Origin: Acidovorax kalamii | Lineage (GTDB): Bacteria > Pseudomonadota > Gammaproteobacteria > Burkholderiales > Burkholderiaceae_C | DNA length: 64,000 bases | Assembly (NCBI RefSeq): GCF_002245625.1 | Contig: NZ_NOIG01000010.1 | Location: forward strand, 62,001 to 126,000 | Direction: 5' to 3' | In this document: one piece after another, positions 17,015-25,665 of the stretch | Layout of the letters: each line of letters starts with the position of its first letter | How positions within the stretch are numbered: position 1 is the stretch's first letter | Notes under the pieces: generated by a model | Seen by the model: the letters and a program-made list of their open reading frames with translations, nothing else | What the model was told of the DNA's origin: nothing | The model's database searches: none | Position numbers and translations under genes: made by a program

Positions 17015-18037
17015 ATGAACTTTCGCCGCGACTTTATCAAGTTTCCCTTCGCCGCCGCCCTGGTGGGCAGTTTGGCCCTGACGGCATTGCCGTCGTTTGC
17101 ACAGTCTGTGACGTTGCTCAATGTGTCGTACGACCCGACGCGCGAGCTGTACGTGGAGTTCAACCAGGCGTTTGCCAAGCACTGGAAGGCCAAGACCGGC
17201 CAGGACGTGACCATCAAGCAAAGCCACGGCGGCTCGGGCAAGCAGGCACGCTCCATCATCGACGGGCTGGACGCCGACGTGGCCACGCTGGCCCTGGCGG
17301 GCGACACCGATGCGCTGCACACCAACGGCGGCTGGATTCCCAAGGACTGGCAAAAGCGCCTGCCACACAACAGCTCGCCCTACACCTCCACCATCGTGCT
17401 GGTGGTGCGCCAGGGCAACCCCAAGGGCATCAAGGACTGGGACGACCTGGTGCGTGCTGACGTGAAGGCGATCACCCCCAACCCCAAGACCTCGGGCGGC
17501 GCGCGCTGGAACTACCTGGCCGCGTGGGAATTCGCCAAGCGCAAGTACGGTGGCGACGCCAAGGCCAAGGACTTCGTAGCCAAGCTGTATGGCAACGTGC
17601 CCGTGCTGGACACCGGCGCGCGTGGCTCCACCATCACCTTCGCTCAGCGCAACCAGGGCGACGTGCTGATCGCCTGGGAGAACGAGGCCTACCTGCTCGA
17701 AAAGGAGTTCGGCACCAAGTTCGATGTGATCGCACCTTCAATCTCCATCCTGGCCGAACCCGCCGTGTCGGTGGTGGACAAGAACGTGGACAAGAAGGGC
17801 ACCCGTGCCGTGGCCGAGGCCTACCTGCAGTACCTCTACACCGAAGAAGGCCAGGACATTGCGGGCAAGCACTTCTACCGTCCCGCTGTCTCTGACAAAG
17901 CCAAGGCCAAGTACGCCAAGCAGTTCCCCAAGCTGAACCTGTTCACCATCAACGACGCGTTCGGTGGCTGGGACAAGGCGGCCAAGGACCACTTTGCCGA
18001 CAACGCGAGCTTTGACCAGATCTACACCCGCAAGTAA
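17015..18037 (+). CDS. sbp: Sulfate/thiosulfate ABC transporter periplasmic binding protein
   Basis: 340-residue periplasmic sulfate-binding protein. It has a signal peptide ending [11 protein letters not shown], then the family motifs [61 protein letters not shown] and [27 protein letters not shown] precedes the ATG. No cysT, cysW or cysA permease/ATPase gene follows; the next gene is ssuE. The binding protein must therefore work with a transporter encoded elsewhere. The leader contains the inverted repeat GAACTGAAATCTCAGTAGTTC (16918-16938), a possible regulator site. Confidence 0.95.
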   Translation: MNFRRDFIKFPFAAALVGSLALTALPSFAQSVTLLNVSYDPTRELYVEFNQAFAKHWKAKTGQDVTIKQSHGGSGKQARSIIDGLDADVATLALAGDTDALHTNGGWIPKDWQKRLPHNSSPYTSTIVLVVRQGNPKGIKDWDDLVRADVKAITPNPKTSGGARWNYLAAWEFAKRKYGGDAKAKDFVAKLYGNVPVLDTGARGSTITFAQRNQGDVLIAWENEAYLLEKEFGTKFDVIAPSISILAEPAVSVVDKNVDKKGTRAVAEAYLQYLYTEEGQDIAGKHFYRPAVSDKAKAKYAKQFPKLNLFTINDAFGGWDKAAKDHFADNASFDQIYTRK

Positions 18038-18157
18038 GTAAGCCGGCAAGCCCGCCCGCCTCTGTGCGCGGGTGGGCAGTGCCCCGATCTCCATGCAAGA
18101 GACCCAGCCCGGGCGGGCCGGGTGGGGCGCTGTACGTCCTTTTAATAAGAAAAAACA

Positions 18158-18210
18158 GCCTTCTGCGCGCGTCCATCAAGCGCTGATAGCTATCAAAACA
18201 GTAGTAATCA
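18158..18210. repeat. Copy of the intergenic repeat before ssuE
   Basis: The gap 18038-18223 first has GC-rich hairpin sequence past sbp. It then holds GCGCGTCCATCAAGCGCTGA and TAGCTATCAAAACAGTAG, a near-consensus copy of the window-wide repeat, ending 14 bp before the ssuE ATG. Its closeness to the start means the transcript leader of ssuE would contain it. Confidence 0.75.
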
Positions 18211-18223
18211 AGGAATCCACACC

Positions 18224-18814
18224 ATGTCCGCCTTGCTCATCGCTGGCAGCCCCTCCGAGCGTTCCCGCTCCGCCGCCTTGCTGGATGCCGTGGCCCAGCG
18301 CCTTTCGGTGCGCGGTGCGCTGGTGGACCGCATCCACATCCGCGACCTCTCGCCCCAGGCGCTGCTGCTGGCCGACTTTGGCCACCCCACGGTGGTGCAT
18401 GCCATCGACCAGGTGGCCGATGCCAGCGTGCTGGTGGTGGCCACCCCGGTCTACAAAGCGGCTTACAGCGGTGTGCTCAAGGTGTTTCTGGACCTGCTGC
18501 CGCAAACGGCCCTCAAGGGCAAGACTGTGTTGCCCCTGGCCACGGGCGGTAGCCCGCACCACATGCTGGCGCTCGACTACGCGCTGCGCCCCGTGCTGCA
18601 GTCGCTGGGCGCCAAAAGCATCTTGCCTGGCATCTACGCCACCGATGCCCAGGTCACGCTGACGCCCGAGGGCAGCTATCACGTGCAGGCCGATATTGCG
18701 GCCCGCCTGGACGACGCGGTGAATGTGCTTGTGACCGAAACCCTGCGCCCGTCGCCCGCCCAGGCCACGCGGTTTGCGCCGGTTCCGTTCTCGCAGGTGC
18801 GATGTAGCGTCTGA
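18224..18814 (+). CDS. ssuE: NADPH-dependent FMN reductase of sulfonate desulfonation
   Basis: Supplies reduced FMN to the alkanesulfonate monooxygenase SsuD. 196 residues, similar to the 191 of E. coli SsuE. Flavodoxin-like motifs are LLIAGSPSERSRSAALLDA (phosphate loop), VVATPVYKAAYSGVLKVFLD, and LPLATGGSPHHMLALDYALR, the segment that distinguishes SsuE-type reductases. It is the first gene of the ssu operon; a 174-bp gap without recognisable gene separates it from ssuA. Confidence 0.93.
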   Translation: MSALLIAGSPSERSRSAALLDAVAQRLSVRGALVDRIHIRDLSPQALLLADFGHPTVVHAIDQVADASVLVVATPVYKAAYSGVLKVFLDLLPQTALKGKTVLPLATGGSPHHMLALDYALRPVLQSLGAKSILPGIYATDAQVTLTPEGSYHVQADIAARLDDAVNVLVTETLRPSPAQATRFAPVPFSQVRCSV

Positions 18815-18988
18815 CACAGGCCTGGCGCTGCGGCCCTGCCGTGGTGCCAGCGCCTGCTTTCCTCCCCTTCGTCCTCTTTATTTTGATTTTTTTGCTGCGC
18901 CGGGTGCGCGGGCAGGGCGGTGTGCCGCCTGCTGCCAACCCAGCCTGCTCGCCCATCCATCACCTGTTTTGAATCTGGAATCCGTACC

Positions 18989-19954
18989 ATGAACGAACTG
19001 AACCGCTTCTCCCTGCAACGCCGCCAGCTGCTGGCTGCGGTTGCCGCCACCACCGCCACCGTCGCAGCGCCTCAGGCCTGGTCGCAAAACGCTGGCCGCG
19101 TACTGCGCGTGGGCCACCAAAAGGGCTGGCTCTCCATCCTCAAGGGCCGTGGCACGCTCGAAAAGCGCCTGGCCCCGCTGGGTGTGAAGGTGACCTGGAC
19201 CGAGTTCAACGCGGGCCCCGTTCAGCTCGAAGCCCTCAATGTCGGCTCCATCGACTTTGGCGATGTGGGCGAAGCCCCGCCCATCTTTGCCCAGGCCGCT
19301 GGCGCGCCGCTGGTCTATACCGGTGCCACCGTGCCGCGCCCCGCACTGGAGGCCGTGATCGTGCCCAAGGATTCGCCCATCCGCAGCGTGGCCGACCTCA
19401 AGGGCAAGCGAGTGGCTTACAACAAGGGCTCCAACGTGCAGTATTTCCTGGTCAAGCTGCTGGAGAAGAACGGCCTGAAATACGGCGACGTGCAATCCAT
19501 CTTCCTGGCCCCGGCCGACGCGCGGGCCGCGTTTGAACGCGGCGCGATCGATGCCTGGATCATCTGGGACCCCTTCCTCGCCGCCGCGCAAAAGCAGCTC
19601 GACGCGCGTCTGCTGGTCGATGCCACGGGCGTGGTCAACAACCGCGCCTACTACTTCACCTCGCGCGATTTCGCCACCAAAAACGCCGACGTGCTGCGCA
19701 TTGCCATCGAAGAGGTCAATGCCATCGACACCTGGGTGTCCAAGAACAAGGACGCCGCCGCTGCCGAGCTGTCGGCCGTGCTGGGCCTGGACAAATCCAT
19801 CACCGACCTGTACCTGAGCCGCGCCCGCTTCGGCACTGCGCCCGTCACGCGCGAGATCCTGTCCGAGCAGCAGGCGATTGCCGACACCTTCTTCGACCTC
19901 AAGCTCATCCCTAAAAAGCTCAACCTGCTGCACGCAGCGCCGGTGGACCTTTGA
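18989..19954 (+). CDS. ssuA: Aliphatic sulfonate ABC transporter binding protein (first copy)
   Basis: 321-residue periplasmic protein for alkanesulfonates. The N-terminus FSLQRRQLLAAVAATTATVA has a twin-arginine-like motif, with cleavage likely after AWSQ or nearby. Family motifs follow: RVGHQKGWLSILKGRGTLEK, NVGSIDFGDVGEAPPIFAQA, YNKGSNVQYFLVKLLEKNGL and FERGAIDAWIIWDPFLAAAQ. The start at 18989 is used rather than the upstream in-frame ATG at 18920, which would add residues with no signal-peptide character. It is followed 33 bp later by a second, diverged SsuA-like gene. Confidence 0.93.
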   Translation: MNELNRFSLQRRQLLAAVAATTATVAAPQAWSQNAGRVLRVGHQKGWLSILKGRGTLEKRLAPLGVKVTWTEFNAGPVQLEALNVGSIDFGDVGEAPPIFAQAAGAPLVYTGATVPRPALEAVIVPKDSPIRSVADLKGKRVAYNKGSNVQYFLVKLLEKNGLKYGDVQSIFLAPADARAAFERGAIDAWIIWDPFLAAAQKQLDARLLVDATGVVNNRAYYFTSRDFATKNADVLRIAIEEVNAIDTWVSKNKDAAAAELSAVLGLDKSITDLYLSRARFGTAPVTREILSEQQAIADTFFDLKLIPKKLNLLHAAPVDL

Positions 19955-19987
19955 GGGCGGGCTCACAAAGCACTGCAAGGAGTCACC

Positions 19988-21022
19988 ATGACCCACCTTC
20001 CCTTGAGCAATGAGCGCCGCCGCGCGCTGCAGCTGCTGGGCGTCACCGCCTTCCACTGGGTGCTGGCCAGCCGCTACGCCCATGCACAAAGCTCCACAGC
20101 GCATGGCCCGGCCTTGCAGGGCCCCGAGCAACTGCGCATCGGCTACCAGAAGTCGGCCGTCAACCTGGTCATCCTCAAGCAGCAGGGCGTGCTGGAGAAG
20201 CGCTTCCCCGGCACCCGCGTGAGCTGGCTGGAGTTCCCTGCCGGGCCACAGCTGCTCGAAGCCCTGTCAGTCGGCAGCCTCGAATTCGGCCTGACTGGCG
20301 ACTCGCCCCCCGTGTTTGCCCAGGCCGCTGGCAAAGACCTGCTCTACGTCGGCGCCGAACCGCCCAAGCCCGACAGCTCCGCGCTGCTGGTGCTCAAGGA
20401 CTCGCCCCTGCGCACCCTGTCCGACCTGAAGGGCCGCCGCATTGCCGTGCAAAAGGGCAGCAGCGCCCACTACCTGCTGGTGCGTGCGGTGGAGCGGGCA
20501 GGGCTGCAGTGGGCCGATATCCAGCCCGTGTACCTGACGCCAGCCGATGCGCGCGCCGCGTTCGAGCGCAAGAGCGTGGACGCCTGGGCCATCTGGGACC
20601 CGTTCTACGCCGCCACCGAGCTGGCCATCCAGCCCCGAGTCCTTGCGACTGGCCGCGACCTGGCGAGTAGCAACAACTCGTTTTACCTGGCGGCCCGCCC
20701 CTTCGTGCAAGCCCACCCGCAAGTGCTGCGCGTGCTGTTTGAAGAGCTCAGCCGTGCCGACCGCCTGGCGCAAGAGGCGCGCAAGGACGCGATCAAGCTC
20801 ATTTCCGACTTCAGCGGCCTGGACGCGGGCGTGGTGAGCCTGTTCATCCAGCGCCGCCCCTCGTCTCCCGTGGGGCTGCTCTCGCCCGCCACCGTGGCCG
20901 ACCAGCAGCGCGTGGCCGATGCGTTCTTCAAGCTCGGCCTGATCCCGAAGCCCGTGAACGTGGCCGACATCGTGTGGCGGCCAGCGGCAGCGCAGCTGGC
21001 GTCTGCAACGGCCCGGCCCTGA
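19988..21022 (+). CDS. SsuA-like sulfonate binding protein (second copy)
   Basis: 344-residue paralogue of the preceding SsuA, with a signal peptide ending near RYAHAQ. The same framework is visible: [60 protein letters not shown] and [20 protein letters not shown]. It has replaced the GW after the first motif with SA, and many binding-cleft positions differ, so it probably binds a different sulfonate. RBS AAGGAG precedes the ATG. It sits between ssuA and ssuD and would share SsuC/SsuB. Confidence 0.9.
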   Translation: MTHLPLSNERRRALQLLGVTAFHWVLASRYAHAQSSTAHGPALQGPEQLRIGYQKSAVNLVILKQQGVLEKRFPGTRVSWLEFPAGPQLLEALSVGSLEFGLTGDSPPVFAQAAGKDLLYVGAEPPKPDSSALLVLKDSPLRTLSDLKGRRIAVQKGSSAHYLLVRAVERAGLQWADIQPVYLTPADARAAFERKSVDAWAIWDPFYAATELAIQPRVLATGRDLASSNNSFYLAARPFVQAHPQVLRVLFEELSRADRLAQEARKDAIKLISDFSGLDAGVVSLFIQRRPSSPVGLLSPATVADQQRVADAFFKLGLIPKPVNVADIVWRPAAAQLASATARP

Positions 21023-21060
21023 AAAAACCAAACAAGCCCCCATCCCCGAGGCATTCATTC

Positions 21061-22224
21061 ATGAAAATTTTCTGGTTCATTCCTACCCACGGCGACAGCC
21101 GTTACCTTGGCACGGCCAAGGGTGCGCGCCAGCTCAACCACGATTACCTCAAGCAGGTCGCGGTGGCGGCCGACAGCCTGGGCTATGAAGGCGTGCTCAT
21201 CCCCACCGGCCGCTCGTGCGAAGACCCCTGGGTGGTGGCGTCCAGCCTGCTGCCCGTCACACGCAACCTCAAGTTTCTGGTGGCCGTGCGCCCCGGCCTG
21301 CACCAGCCCGCGCTGGCCGCACGCATGGCGGCCACGTTCGACCGGCTCTCGGGCGGGCGCCTGCTCGTCAACCTGGTCACAGGCGGCGACCAGACCGAGC
21401 TGGAGGGCGACGGCGTGTTTCTGGACCACGCCACGCGCTACGAGCAGTCGGCTGAATTCATCCGCATCTGGCGCGAGATCCTCACGCGCAGCCACCAGGG
21501 CGAAAGCCTGGACTACGAAGGCAAGCACCTGTCGGTGAAGGGCGCCAAGCTGCTCTTTCCGCCGCTGCAGCAGCCCCACCCGCCCGTGTACTTTGGTGGC
21601 TCGTCGCCCGCCGCGCACGACCTGGCGGCCGAGCAGGTCGAGACCTACCTGACCTGGGGTGAACCCCCGGCGGAAGTCGCCAGGAAAGTGGCGGACGTGC
21701 GTGCGCGCGCTGCAAAACATGGCCGCACCGTCAACTTCGGCATCCGCCTGCACGTCATCGTGCGCGAGACCGACGCGCAGGCCTGGGCCGCCGCCGAAGA
21801 ACTCATCAGCCATGTGGACGACGACACCGTGGTGCGCGCCCAGGCCGTGTTTGCGCGCATGGACTCCGAAGGCCAGCGCCGCATGGCTGCGCTGCACGCC
21901 GGTGGCGCCAAGCGCAGCCGCAAGGACCTGGAGATCAGCCCCAACCTGTGGGCGGGCGTGGGCCTGGTGCGTGGTGGCGCGGGCACGGCCTTGGTGGGCG
22001 ACCCCCAGACGGTGGCTGCGCGCATCGAGGAATACGCCGCGCTGGGCCTGGACACCTTTGTGCTGTCGGGCTACCCGCACCTGGACGAGGCCTACCGTTT
22101 TGCCGAGCTGGTGTTCCCGCTGTTGCCGCTGTCGGTGCGCAACCAGCTCACGGGCGGCAACCCGCTCGGCCCGTTTGGCGAAACCGTGGCCAATGATTTT
22201 GTGCCGCGCGCATCCCAAAGCTGA
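21061..22224 (+). CDS. ssuD: FMNH2-dependent alkanesulfonate monooxygenase
   Basis: Cleaves the C-S bond of alkanesulfonates to aldehyde and sulfite using FMNH2 from SsuE and oxygen. 387 residues, near the 381 of E. coli SsuD. Conserved residues are present: the cysteine in [13 protein letters not shown], the Arg/His pair in [13 protein letters not shown], the mobile-loop region [20 protein letters not shown], and the tyrosine in [20 protein letters not shown] lies ten bases upstream. Sulfite released here could feed the sulfite reductase of the cys operon. Confidence 0.96.
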   Translation: MKIFWFIPTHGDSRYLGTAKGARQLNHDYLKQVAVAADSLGYEGVLIPTGRSCEDPWVVASSLLPVTRNLKFLVAVRPGLHQPALAARMAATFDRLSGGRLLVNLVTGGDQTELEGDGVFLDHATRYEQSAEFIRIWREILTRSHQGESLDYEGKHLSVKGAKLLFPPLQQPHPPVYFGGSSPAAHDLAAEQVETYLTWGEPPAEVARKVADVRARAAKHGRTVNFGIRLHVIVRETDAQAWAAAEELISHVDDDTVVRAQAVFARMDSEGQRRMAALHAGGAKRSRKDLEISPNLWAGVGLVRGGAGTALVGDPQTVAARIEEYAALGLDTFVLSGYPHLDEAYRFAELVFPLLPLSVRNQLTGGNPLGPFGETVANDFVPRASQS

Positions 22225-22239
22225 GTGAGGAGCACCACC

Positions 22240-22617
22240 ATGGGTATTGCCGCCATCAACCATGTGCAACTGGCCTTCCCGGCCGGGGCCGAAGACGTGA
22301 TCCGCCGCTTCTACACCGGCCTGCTGGGCCTGCCGGAAGTCCGCTTGCAGGCCGGTGCCACGCTGCGTTTTGCAGCGGGGGGCCAGCGCATCGACCTGGT
22401 GCCCACCGAGCACTGGCAACCCGTGCCCGCGGTGTCGCACCTGGCGCTGGAGGTACAGAACCTGCCCGGCCTGCGCCACCGCCTGCTGCAGGCCGATGTG
22501 GCGCTGGATGAGACGCGGGTCCTCCCCGGCTATCTGCGCTTTTATGCCAAAGACCCTGCGGGCAACCAGCTGGAGTTTTTGGAGCCCGACAACGAACTGC
22601 AGGAAACCACCCCATGA
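22240..22617 (+). CDS. VOC/glyoxalase-family protein inside the ssu operon
   Basis: 125-residue vicinal-oxygen-chelate protein. Visible features are MGIAAINHVQLAFPAGAEDV with the first metal-type His, RRFYTGLLGLPEV, HLALEVQNLPGL with a second His, and YAKDPAGNQLEFLEP with the closing Glu. His, His and Glu would complete a typical metal site. Its ATG (22240) follows GAGGAG, and its stop overlaps the ssuC ATG in ATGA. No standard ssu operon gene matches it. It may act on aldehydes or dione products of desulfonation; that is inference from position. Confidence 0.85.
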   Translation: MGIAAINHVQLAFPAGAEDVIRRFYTGLLGLPEVRLQAGATLRFAAGGQRIDLVPTEHWQPVPAVSHLALEVQNLPGLRHRLLQADVALDETRVLPGYLRFYAKDPAGNQLEFLEPDNELQETTP

Positions 22618-23483
22618 CAAACGCTCAGACAGTTCGAGAACTGCAGGTATCCCCTGTGGCCGACGTGGCCGACCTGCCCATCGAAGGCCCCTTGCTGCCC
22701 GCACCCGTGACGCGTTTTGCCCGGCAGCTCGCGCAGCGCCTGCTGCCCTGGGCCGTGCCCGTGGGGCTCATCGTGCTGTGGCAGATCGCCTCGTCGCAAG
22801 GCTGGCTCTCCACCCGCGTGCTGCCCGCACCGCTGGAGGTCGTCAAGGCCGCCTGGGCCCTGACCGTGTCGGGCGAACTCTGGACCCATGTGCGGGTCAG
22901 CGCCGGCCGGGCCTTGACCGGGCTGGCCATTGGCGGCGGCCTGGGCCTGCTGCTGGGTTTGCTCACCGGCTCCATCAAGCTGTTCGAGACGCTGCTCGAC
23001 TCCACCATCCAGATGGTGCGCAACATCCCTGCGCTGGCGCTGATTCCGCTGGTGATCCTGTGGTTCGGCATCGATGAAACGGCCAAGCTGTTCCTCATCA
23101 GCGTGTCGGTGTTCTTCCCGATCTACCTCAACACCTTCCACGGCATCCGCAATGTGGACCCGGGGTTGATCGAGATGGGCCGCACCTATGGCCTTGGCCG
23201 CTGGCAGCTCTACAAGCAGATCATCCTGCCCGGGGCGCTCTCCAGCATCCTGGTGGGGCTGCGCTTCTCGCTCGGTTTGATGTGGGTGATCCTGATCGTG
23301 GCCGAGACCATCTCGGCGCAGGCGGGCATCGGCTACCTCACGATGAATGCACGCGAGTTTCTGCAGACCGACATCGTGCTCGTGGGCATCCTGCTGTATG
23401 CGCTGCTGGGCAAGCTGGCCGACGTCTTCGCCAAGGGCCTTGAACGGTACTGGCTGCGCTGGCATCCCGGTTACCAGGCATGA
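22614..23483 (+). CDS. ssuC: Aliphatic sulfonate ABC transporter permease
   Basis: 289-residue inner-membrane permease with about six hydrophobic spans. It carries the EAA-loop that contacts the ATPase, EMGRTYGLGRWQLYKQIILP, and the pattern VRNIPALALIPLVILWFGID typical of SsuC/TauC. It overlaps the VOC gene by 4 bp (ATGA). A 74-bp gap with a repeat copy separates it from ssuB. Confidence 0.95.
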   Translation: MTNAQTVRELQVSPVADVADLPIEGPLLPAPVTRFARQLAQRLLPWAVPVGLIVLWQIASSQGWLSTRVLPAPLEVVKAAWALTVSGELWTHVRVSAGRALTGLAIGGGLGLLLGLLTGSIKLFETLLDSTIQMVRNIPALALIPLVILWFGIDETAKLFLISVSVFFPIYLNTFHGIRNVDPGLIEMGRTYGLGRWQLYKQIILPGALSSILVGLRFSLGLMWVILIVAETISAQAGIGYLTMNAREFLQTDIVLVGILLYALLGKLADVFAKGLERYWLRWHPGYQA

Positions 23484-23502
23484 CACCCGCTCTGGGCGTC
23501 TG

Positions 23503-23557
23503 AATACTCACTTTTTCATAGCTGCTAGCGCTTGATGGACAGGCGCAGGAGGCCATT
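23503..23557. repeat. Copy of the intergenic repeat between ssuC and ssuB
   Basis: TTTTTCATAGCTGCTAGCGC followed by TTGATGGACAGGCGCAGGAG fills the gap and directly abuts the ssuB start. GCGCAGGAGGCCATTTTG at its end supplies an AGGAGG-like ribosome binding site for ssuB, so the repeat appears to provide the start signal. Confidence 0.75.
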
Positions 23558-24373
23558 TTGACTACCAATATTTCCCCACCGCCGCAGCCACAGGGCGTGC
23601 GCCTGGAAGTGCGCGGCGTGGACAAACGCTACGGCACGCGCGACGTGCTCAAGAAGACGGAGCTGGTCATCGAGCCCGGCGAGTTCGTCGCCATCGTAGG
23701 CCGCAGTGGCTGCGGCAAAAGCACGCTGCTGCGCCTGGTGGCGGGGCTGGAGTCGGTGTCGGGCGGCGCCGTCCGCATCGACGGCGACCGCGTGGACGGC
23801 CTGAGCAGCAGCACCCGCATCATGTTCCAGGACGCGCGCCTGCTGCCCTGGAAGCGCGTGCAGGACAACGTGGCCCTGGGCCTGCCCCCCGGGCGGCGCG
23901 GCGCAGCGGCCGACGTGCTGGCCCGCGTGGGCCTGGGCGACCGGCTGGGCGAATGGCCCGCGCGCCTGTCCGGCGGCCAGCGCCAGCGCGTGGCCCTGGC
24001 GCGTGCGCTGGTGCACGACCCGCGCCTGCTGCTGCTCGATGAACCCCTGGGCGCGCTTGACGCGCTCACCCGTATCGAGATGCACCGCCTCATCGAAGGC
24101 TTGTGGCGCCAGTCGGGCTTCACCGCGCTGCTGGTCACCCACGACGTGCAAGAGGCCGTGGCCCTGGCCGACCGCGTGATCCTGATCGAAGACGGTCAGA
24201 TCGCGCTGGACCAGCGCATCGACCTGCCACGCCCGCGTGTGCATGGCGAGGCCGCCTTTGCGCAGCTGGAAAAACGCATCCTCGACCGCGTGCTGCAAAA
24301 GCCCGATGTGGAGCCCACCCCCGAACCCACCTGGCCCGGTGTGCCCGCCCATGGGCTGCGCTGGGCGGTGTGA
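23558..24373 (+). CDS. ssuB: Aliphatic sulfonate ABC transporter ATPase
   Basis: 271-residue ATPase. Walker [22 protein letters not shown]-loop [10 protein letters not shown], signature [15 protein letters not shown], Walker [13 protein letters not shown] and the switch His in [16 protein letters not shown] are all intact. The DARLLPWK segment is typical of the SsuB/TauB branch. The frame begins with a TTG at 23558 after an AGGAGG-like site. The C-terminal 50 residues are proline-rich and variable. Confidence 0.94.
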   Translation: MTTNISPPPQPQGVRLEVRGVDKRYGTRDVLKKTELVIEPGEFVAIVGRSGCGKSTLLRLVAGLESVSGGAVRIDGDRVDGLSSSTRIMFQDARLLPWKRVQDNVALGLPPGRRGAAADVLARVGLGDRLGEWPARLSGGQRQRVALARALVHDPRLLLLDEPLGALDALTRIEMHRLIEGLWRQSGFTALLVTHDVQEAVALADRVILIEDGQIALDQRIDLPRPRVHGEAAFAQLEKRILDRVLQKPDVEPTPEPTWPGVPAHGLRWAV

Positions 24374-24435
24374 TTCCGCAGCCTTCCCATCCCATTCGTT
24401 TTTCTTTCTTTCAACGGACTTTTTAGGAGAACCCC

Positions 24436-24651
24436 ATGTCCATCCAAGCCATCAACGTTCGCAACCAGTTCAAGGGCAAAGTGCGCGAGATCATTCGCGG
24501 CGATGTTGTCTCCGAGGTCGATGTCGAAACCCCCTGGGGCATCGTCACTTCCGTCATCACCACCCGCTCGGTGGACGACCTGGGCCTGGTCGTCGGCTCC
24601 GACGTGGTCGCGCTGGTCAAGTCCACCGAGGTGTCCATTGCCAAGCTGTGA
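24436..24651 (+). CDS. Single-domain molbindin (TOBE/Mop) protein
   Basis: 71-residue protein consisting of one Mop-type TOBE domain: AINVRNQFKGKVREIIRGDV, then the V-rich strand pattern DVETPWGIVTSVITTRSVDD and VALVKSTEVSIAKL. Family members bind molybdate or tungstate as oligomers, usually for storage. TTTTTAGGAGAACCCC gives a strong RBS. It follows ssuB by 62 bp on the same strand. Molybdate resembles sulfate, so a link to oxyanion handling is possible but unproven. Confidence 0.9.
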   Translation: MSIQAINVRNQFKGKVREIIRGDVVSEVDVETPWGIVTSVITTRSVDDLGLVVGSDVVALVKSTEVSIAKL

Positions 24652-24661
24652 TCTGTTTATT

Positions 24662-24730
24662 TGTGACCAAATAGGCAGCCACCGCCCTCTGGATAAGCGC
24701 ATGGCGCTATTGAAAGCGTAGCAAATATCG
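24662..24730. repeat. Degenerate copy of the intergenic repeat after the molbindin gene
   Basis: TGACCAAATAGGCAGCCACC, then CTCTGGATAAGCGCATGGCG and CTATTGAAAGCGTAGCAAAT follow the consensus layout (variable AT block, GGATAAGCGC, CTAT-core, GTAGC) with several changes. It is followed by two hairpins. Confidence 0.6.
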
Positions 24731-24767
24731 CCACAAGCCAAAGCGGCTTGTACCGCGCACTTCACCT

Positions 24768-24797
24768 CTCAGGCCTCGGTACGAGGCCTGAGTTTTT
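24768..24797 (+). terminator. Rho-independent terminator of the ssu operon
   Basis: CTCAGGCCT and AGGCCTGAG form a perfect 9-bp stem around a 7-base loop, followed by TTTTT. A smaller hairpin, ACAAGCC/GGCTTGT, stands just before it (24732-24750). It marks the end of the ssu-molbindin transcript ahead of the tetR gene. Confidence 0.88.
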
Positions 24798-24868
24798 GGT
24801 GCTGACGCGGCATATGGCTGGCATGGCGCATCTGCGGGGTCTGCTTGCCAGTGCGCCTGAAAAAATAT

Positions 24869-24882
24869 ATGATGTGTGTCAT
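24869..24882. promoter_or_regulatory. Candidate TetR operator overlapping the tetR start
   Basis: ATGATGTGTGTCAT fits the pattern ATGA-N6-TCAT and overlaps the likely regulator start at 24881. A second site with the same layout and six shared arm bases lies at 25553-25566 before the oxidoreductase gene. Placement at both promoters is what an autoregulated TetR repressor would show. Not tested. Confidence 0.5.
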
Positions 24883-25477
24883 GCGAAATAAACAGCCCAG
24901 TGCCCGAGCCGCCGCCAAGGAAGCGACCCATGAGCGCATCGTGTCGGTGGCCGCGCGGGCGATCCGTCGCAACGGCTACCACGGCACCGGGGTGGCAGAC
25001 ATCATGAAGGAGGCGGGCCTCACGCATGGCGGCTTCTATGCGCACTTCGAATCCCGCGAGGCCATGCTGGCCGAAGCGGCAATGCAGGCCTGTGCCCAGT
25101 CTGTGGCCACAGTGGCCGGCGCTGTGGCGGGGGAGCCCGCCTCGCAGGCGATGGCCACCGTGCTCAAGGCCTATCTCTCGCGCCAACATGTCGAAAGCGT
25201 AGAAACAGGTTGCCCCCTGGCTGCACTGGGCTCTGAAACCTCGCGCCAGTCGCCCGAAGTGCGGCGCGTCTCCACCCGGCACATCAAGGAAATGGTGGAC
25301 CTGATTGCGCGCCAGTCGCCGCAATGGGGCCAGCCGGAAACACACGAGCAAGCGCTCGTCACCCTGTCCACCATGGTGGGCGCTTTGGTGCTTGCCCGTG
25401 CGGTGGACGACGTGGCGCTGTCCGACAGCCTGCGCGAGGCTGCGCTCAAGCACCTGTTGCCTGCGGAAACAGACTGA
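24881..25477 (+). CDS. TetR-family transcriptional regulator
   Basis: 198-residue repressor. The N-terminal DNA-binding domain is clear: ATHERIVSVAARAIRRNGYH, then GTGVADIMKEAGLTHGGFYA (helix-turn-helix) and HFESREAMLAEAA. The C-terminal ligand domain (LSRQHVESVETGCPLAALGS) resembles TetR_C regulators of oxidoreductases. The start is placed at MRNKQPSA; ATGs a few codons upstream are possible. It is followed by an oxidoreductase and an SDR gene on the same strand, which it probably controls through the ATGA-N6-TCAT sites. Confidence 0.9.
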   Translation: MRNKQPSARAAAKEATHERIVSVAARAIRRNGYHGTGVADIMKEAGLTHGGFYAHFESREAMLAEAAMQACAQSVATVAGAVAGEPASQAMATVLKAYLSRQHVESVETGCPLAALGSETSRQSPEVRRVSTRHIKEMVDLIARQSPQWGQPETHEQALVTLSTMVGALVLARAVDDVALSDSLREAALKHLLPAETD

Positions 25478-25552
25478 CGCAAACCCACTCATCAAGCGCT
25501 CTTCTTGACGGCGATCTTCGTGCAATGGCACGCATTTTTTTGATCTTTACAT

Positions 25553-25566
25553 ATGATGAACATCAT
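25553..25566. promoter_or_regulatory. Candidate TetR operator upstream of the oxidoreductase
   Basis: ATGATGAACATCAT is a perfect 6-bp inverted repeat around two bases. It lies in an AT-rich stretch (TTTTTTTGATCTTTACATATG) that looks like a promoter, about 100 bp before the oxidoreductase ATG. It matches the site at the tetR start in arms and spacing. Confidence 0.55.
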
Positions 25567-25665
25567 TTCAAATTTTCAACCCTGGCCTCCCCCCCCCATC
25601 GCGTCTGTTCAGGCCCTGTGGCTTGGCCACGCAGCCGCGCCAACCCTGGCCGCAAAGGAAACCCC

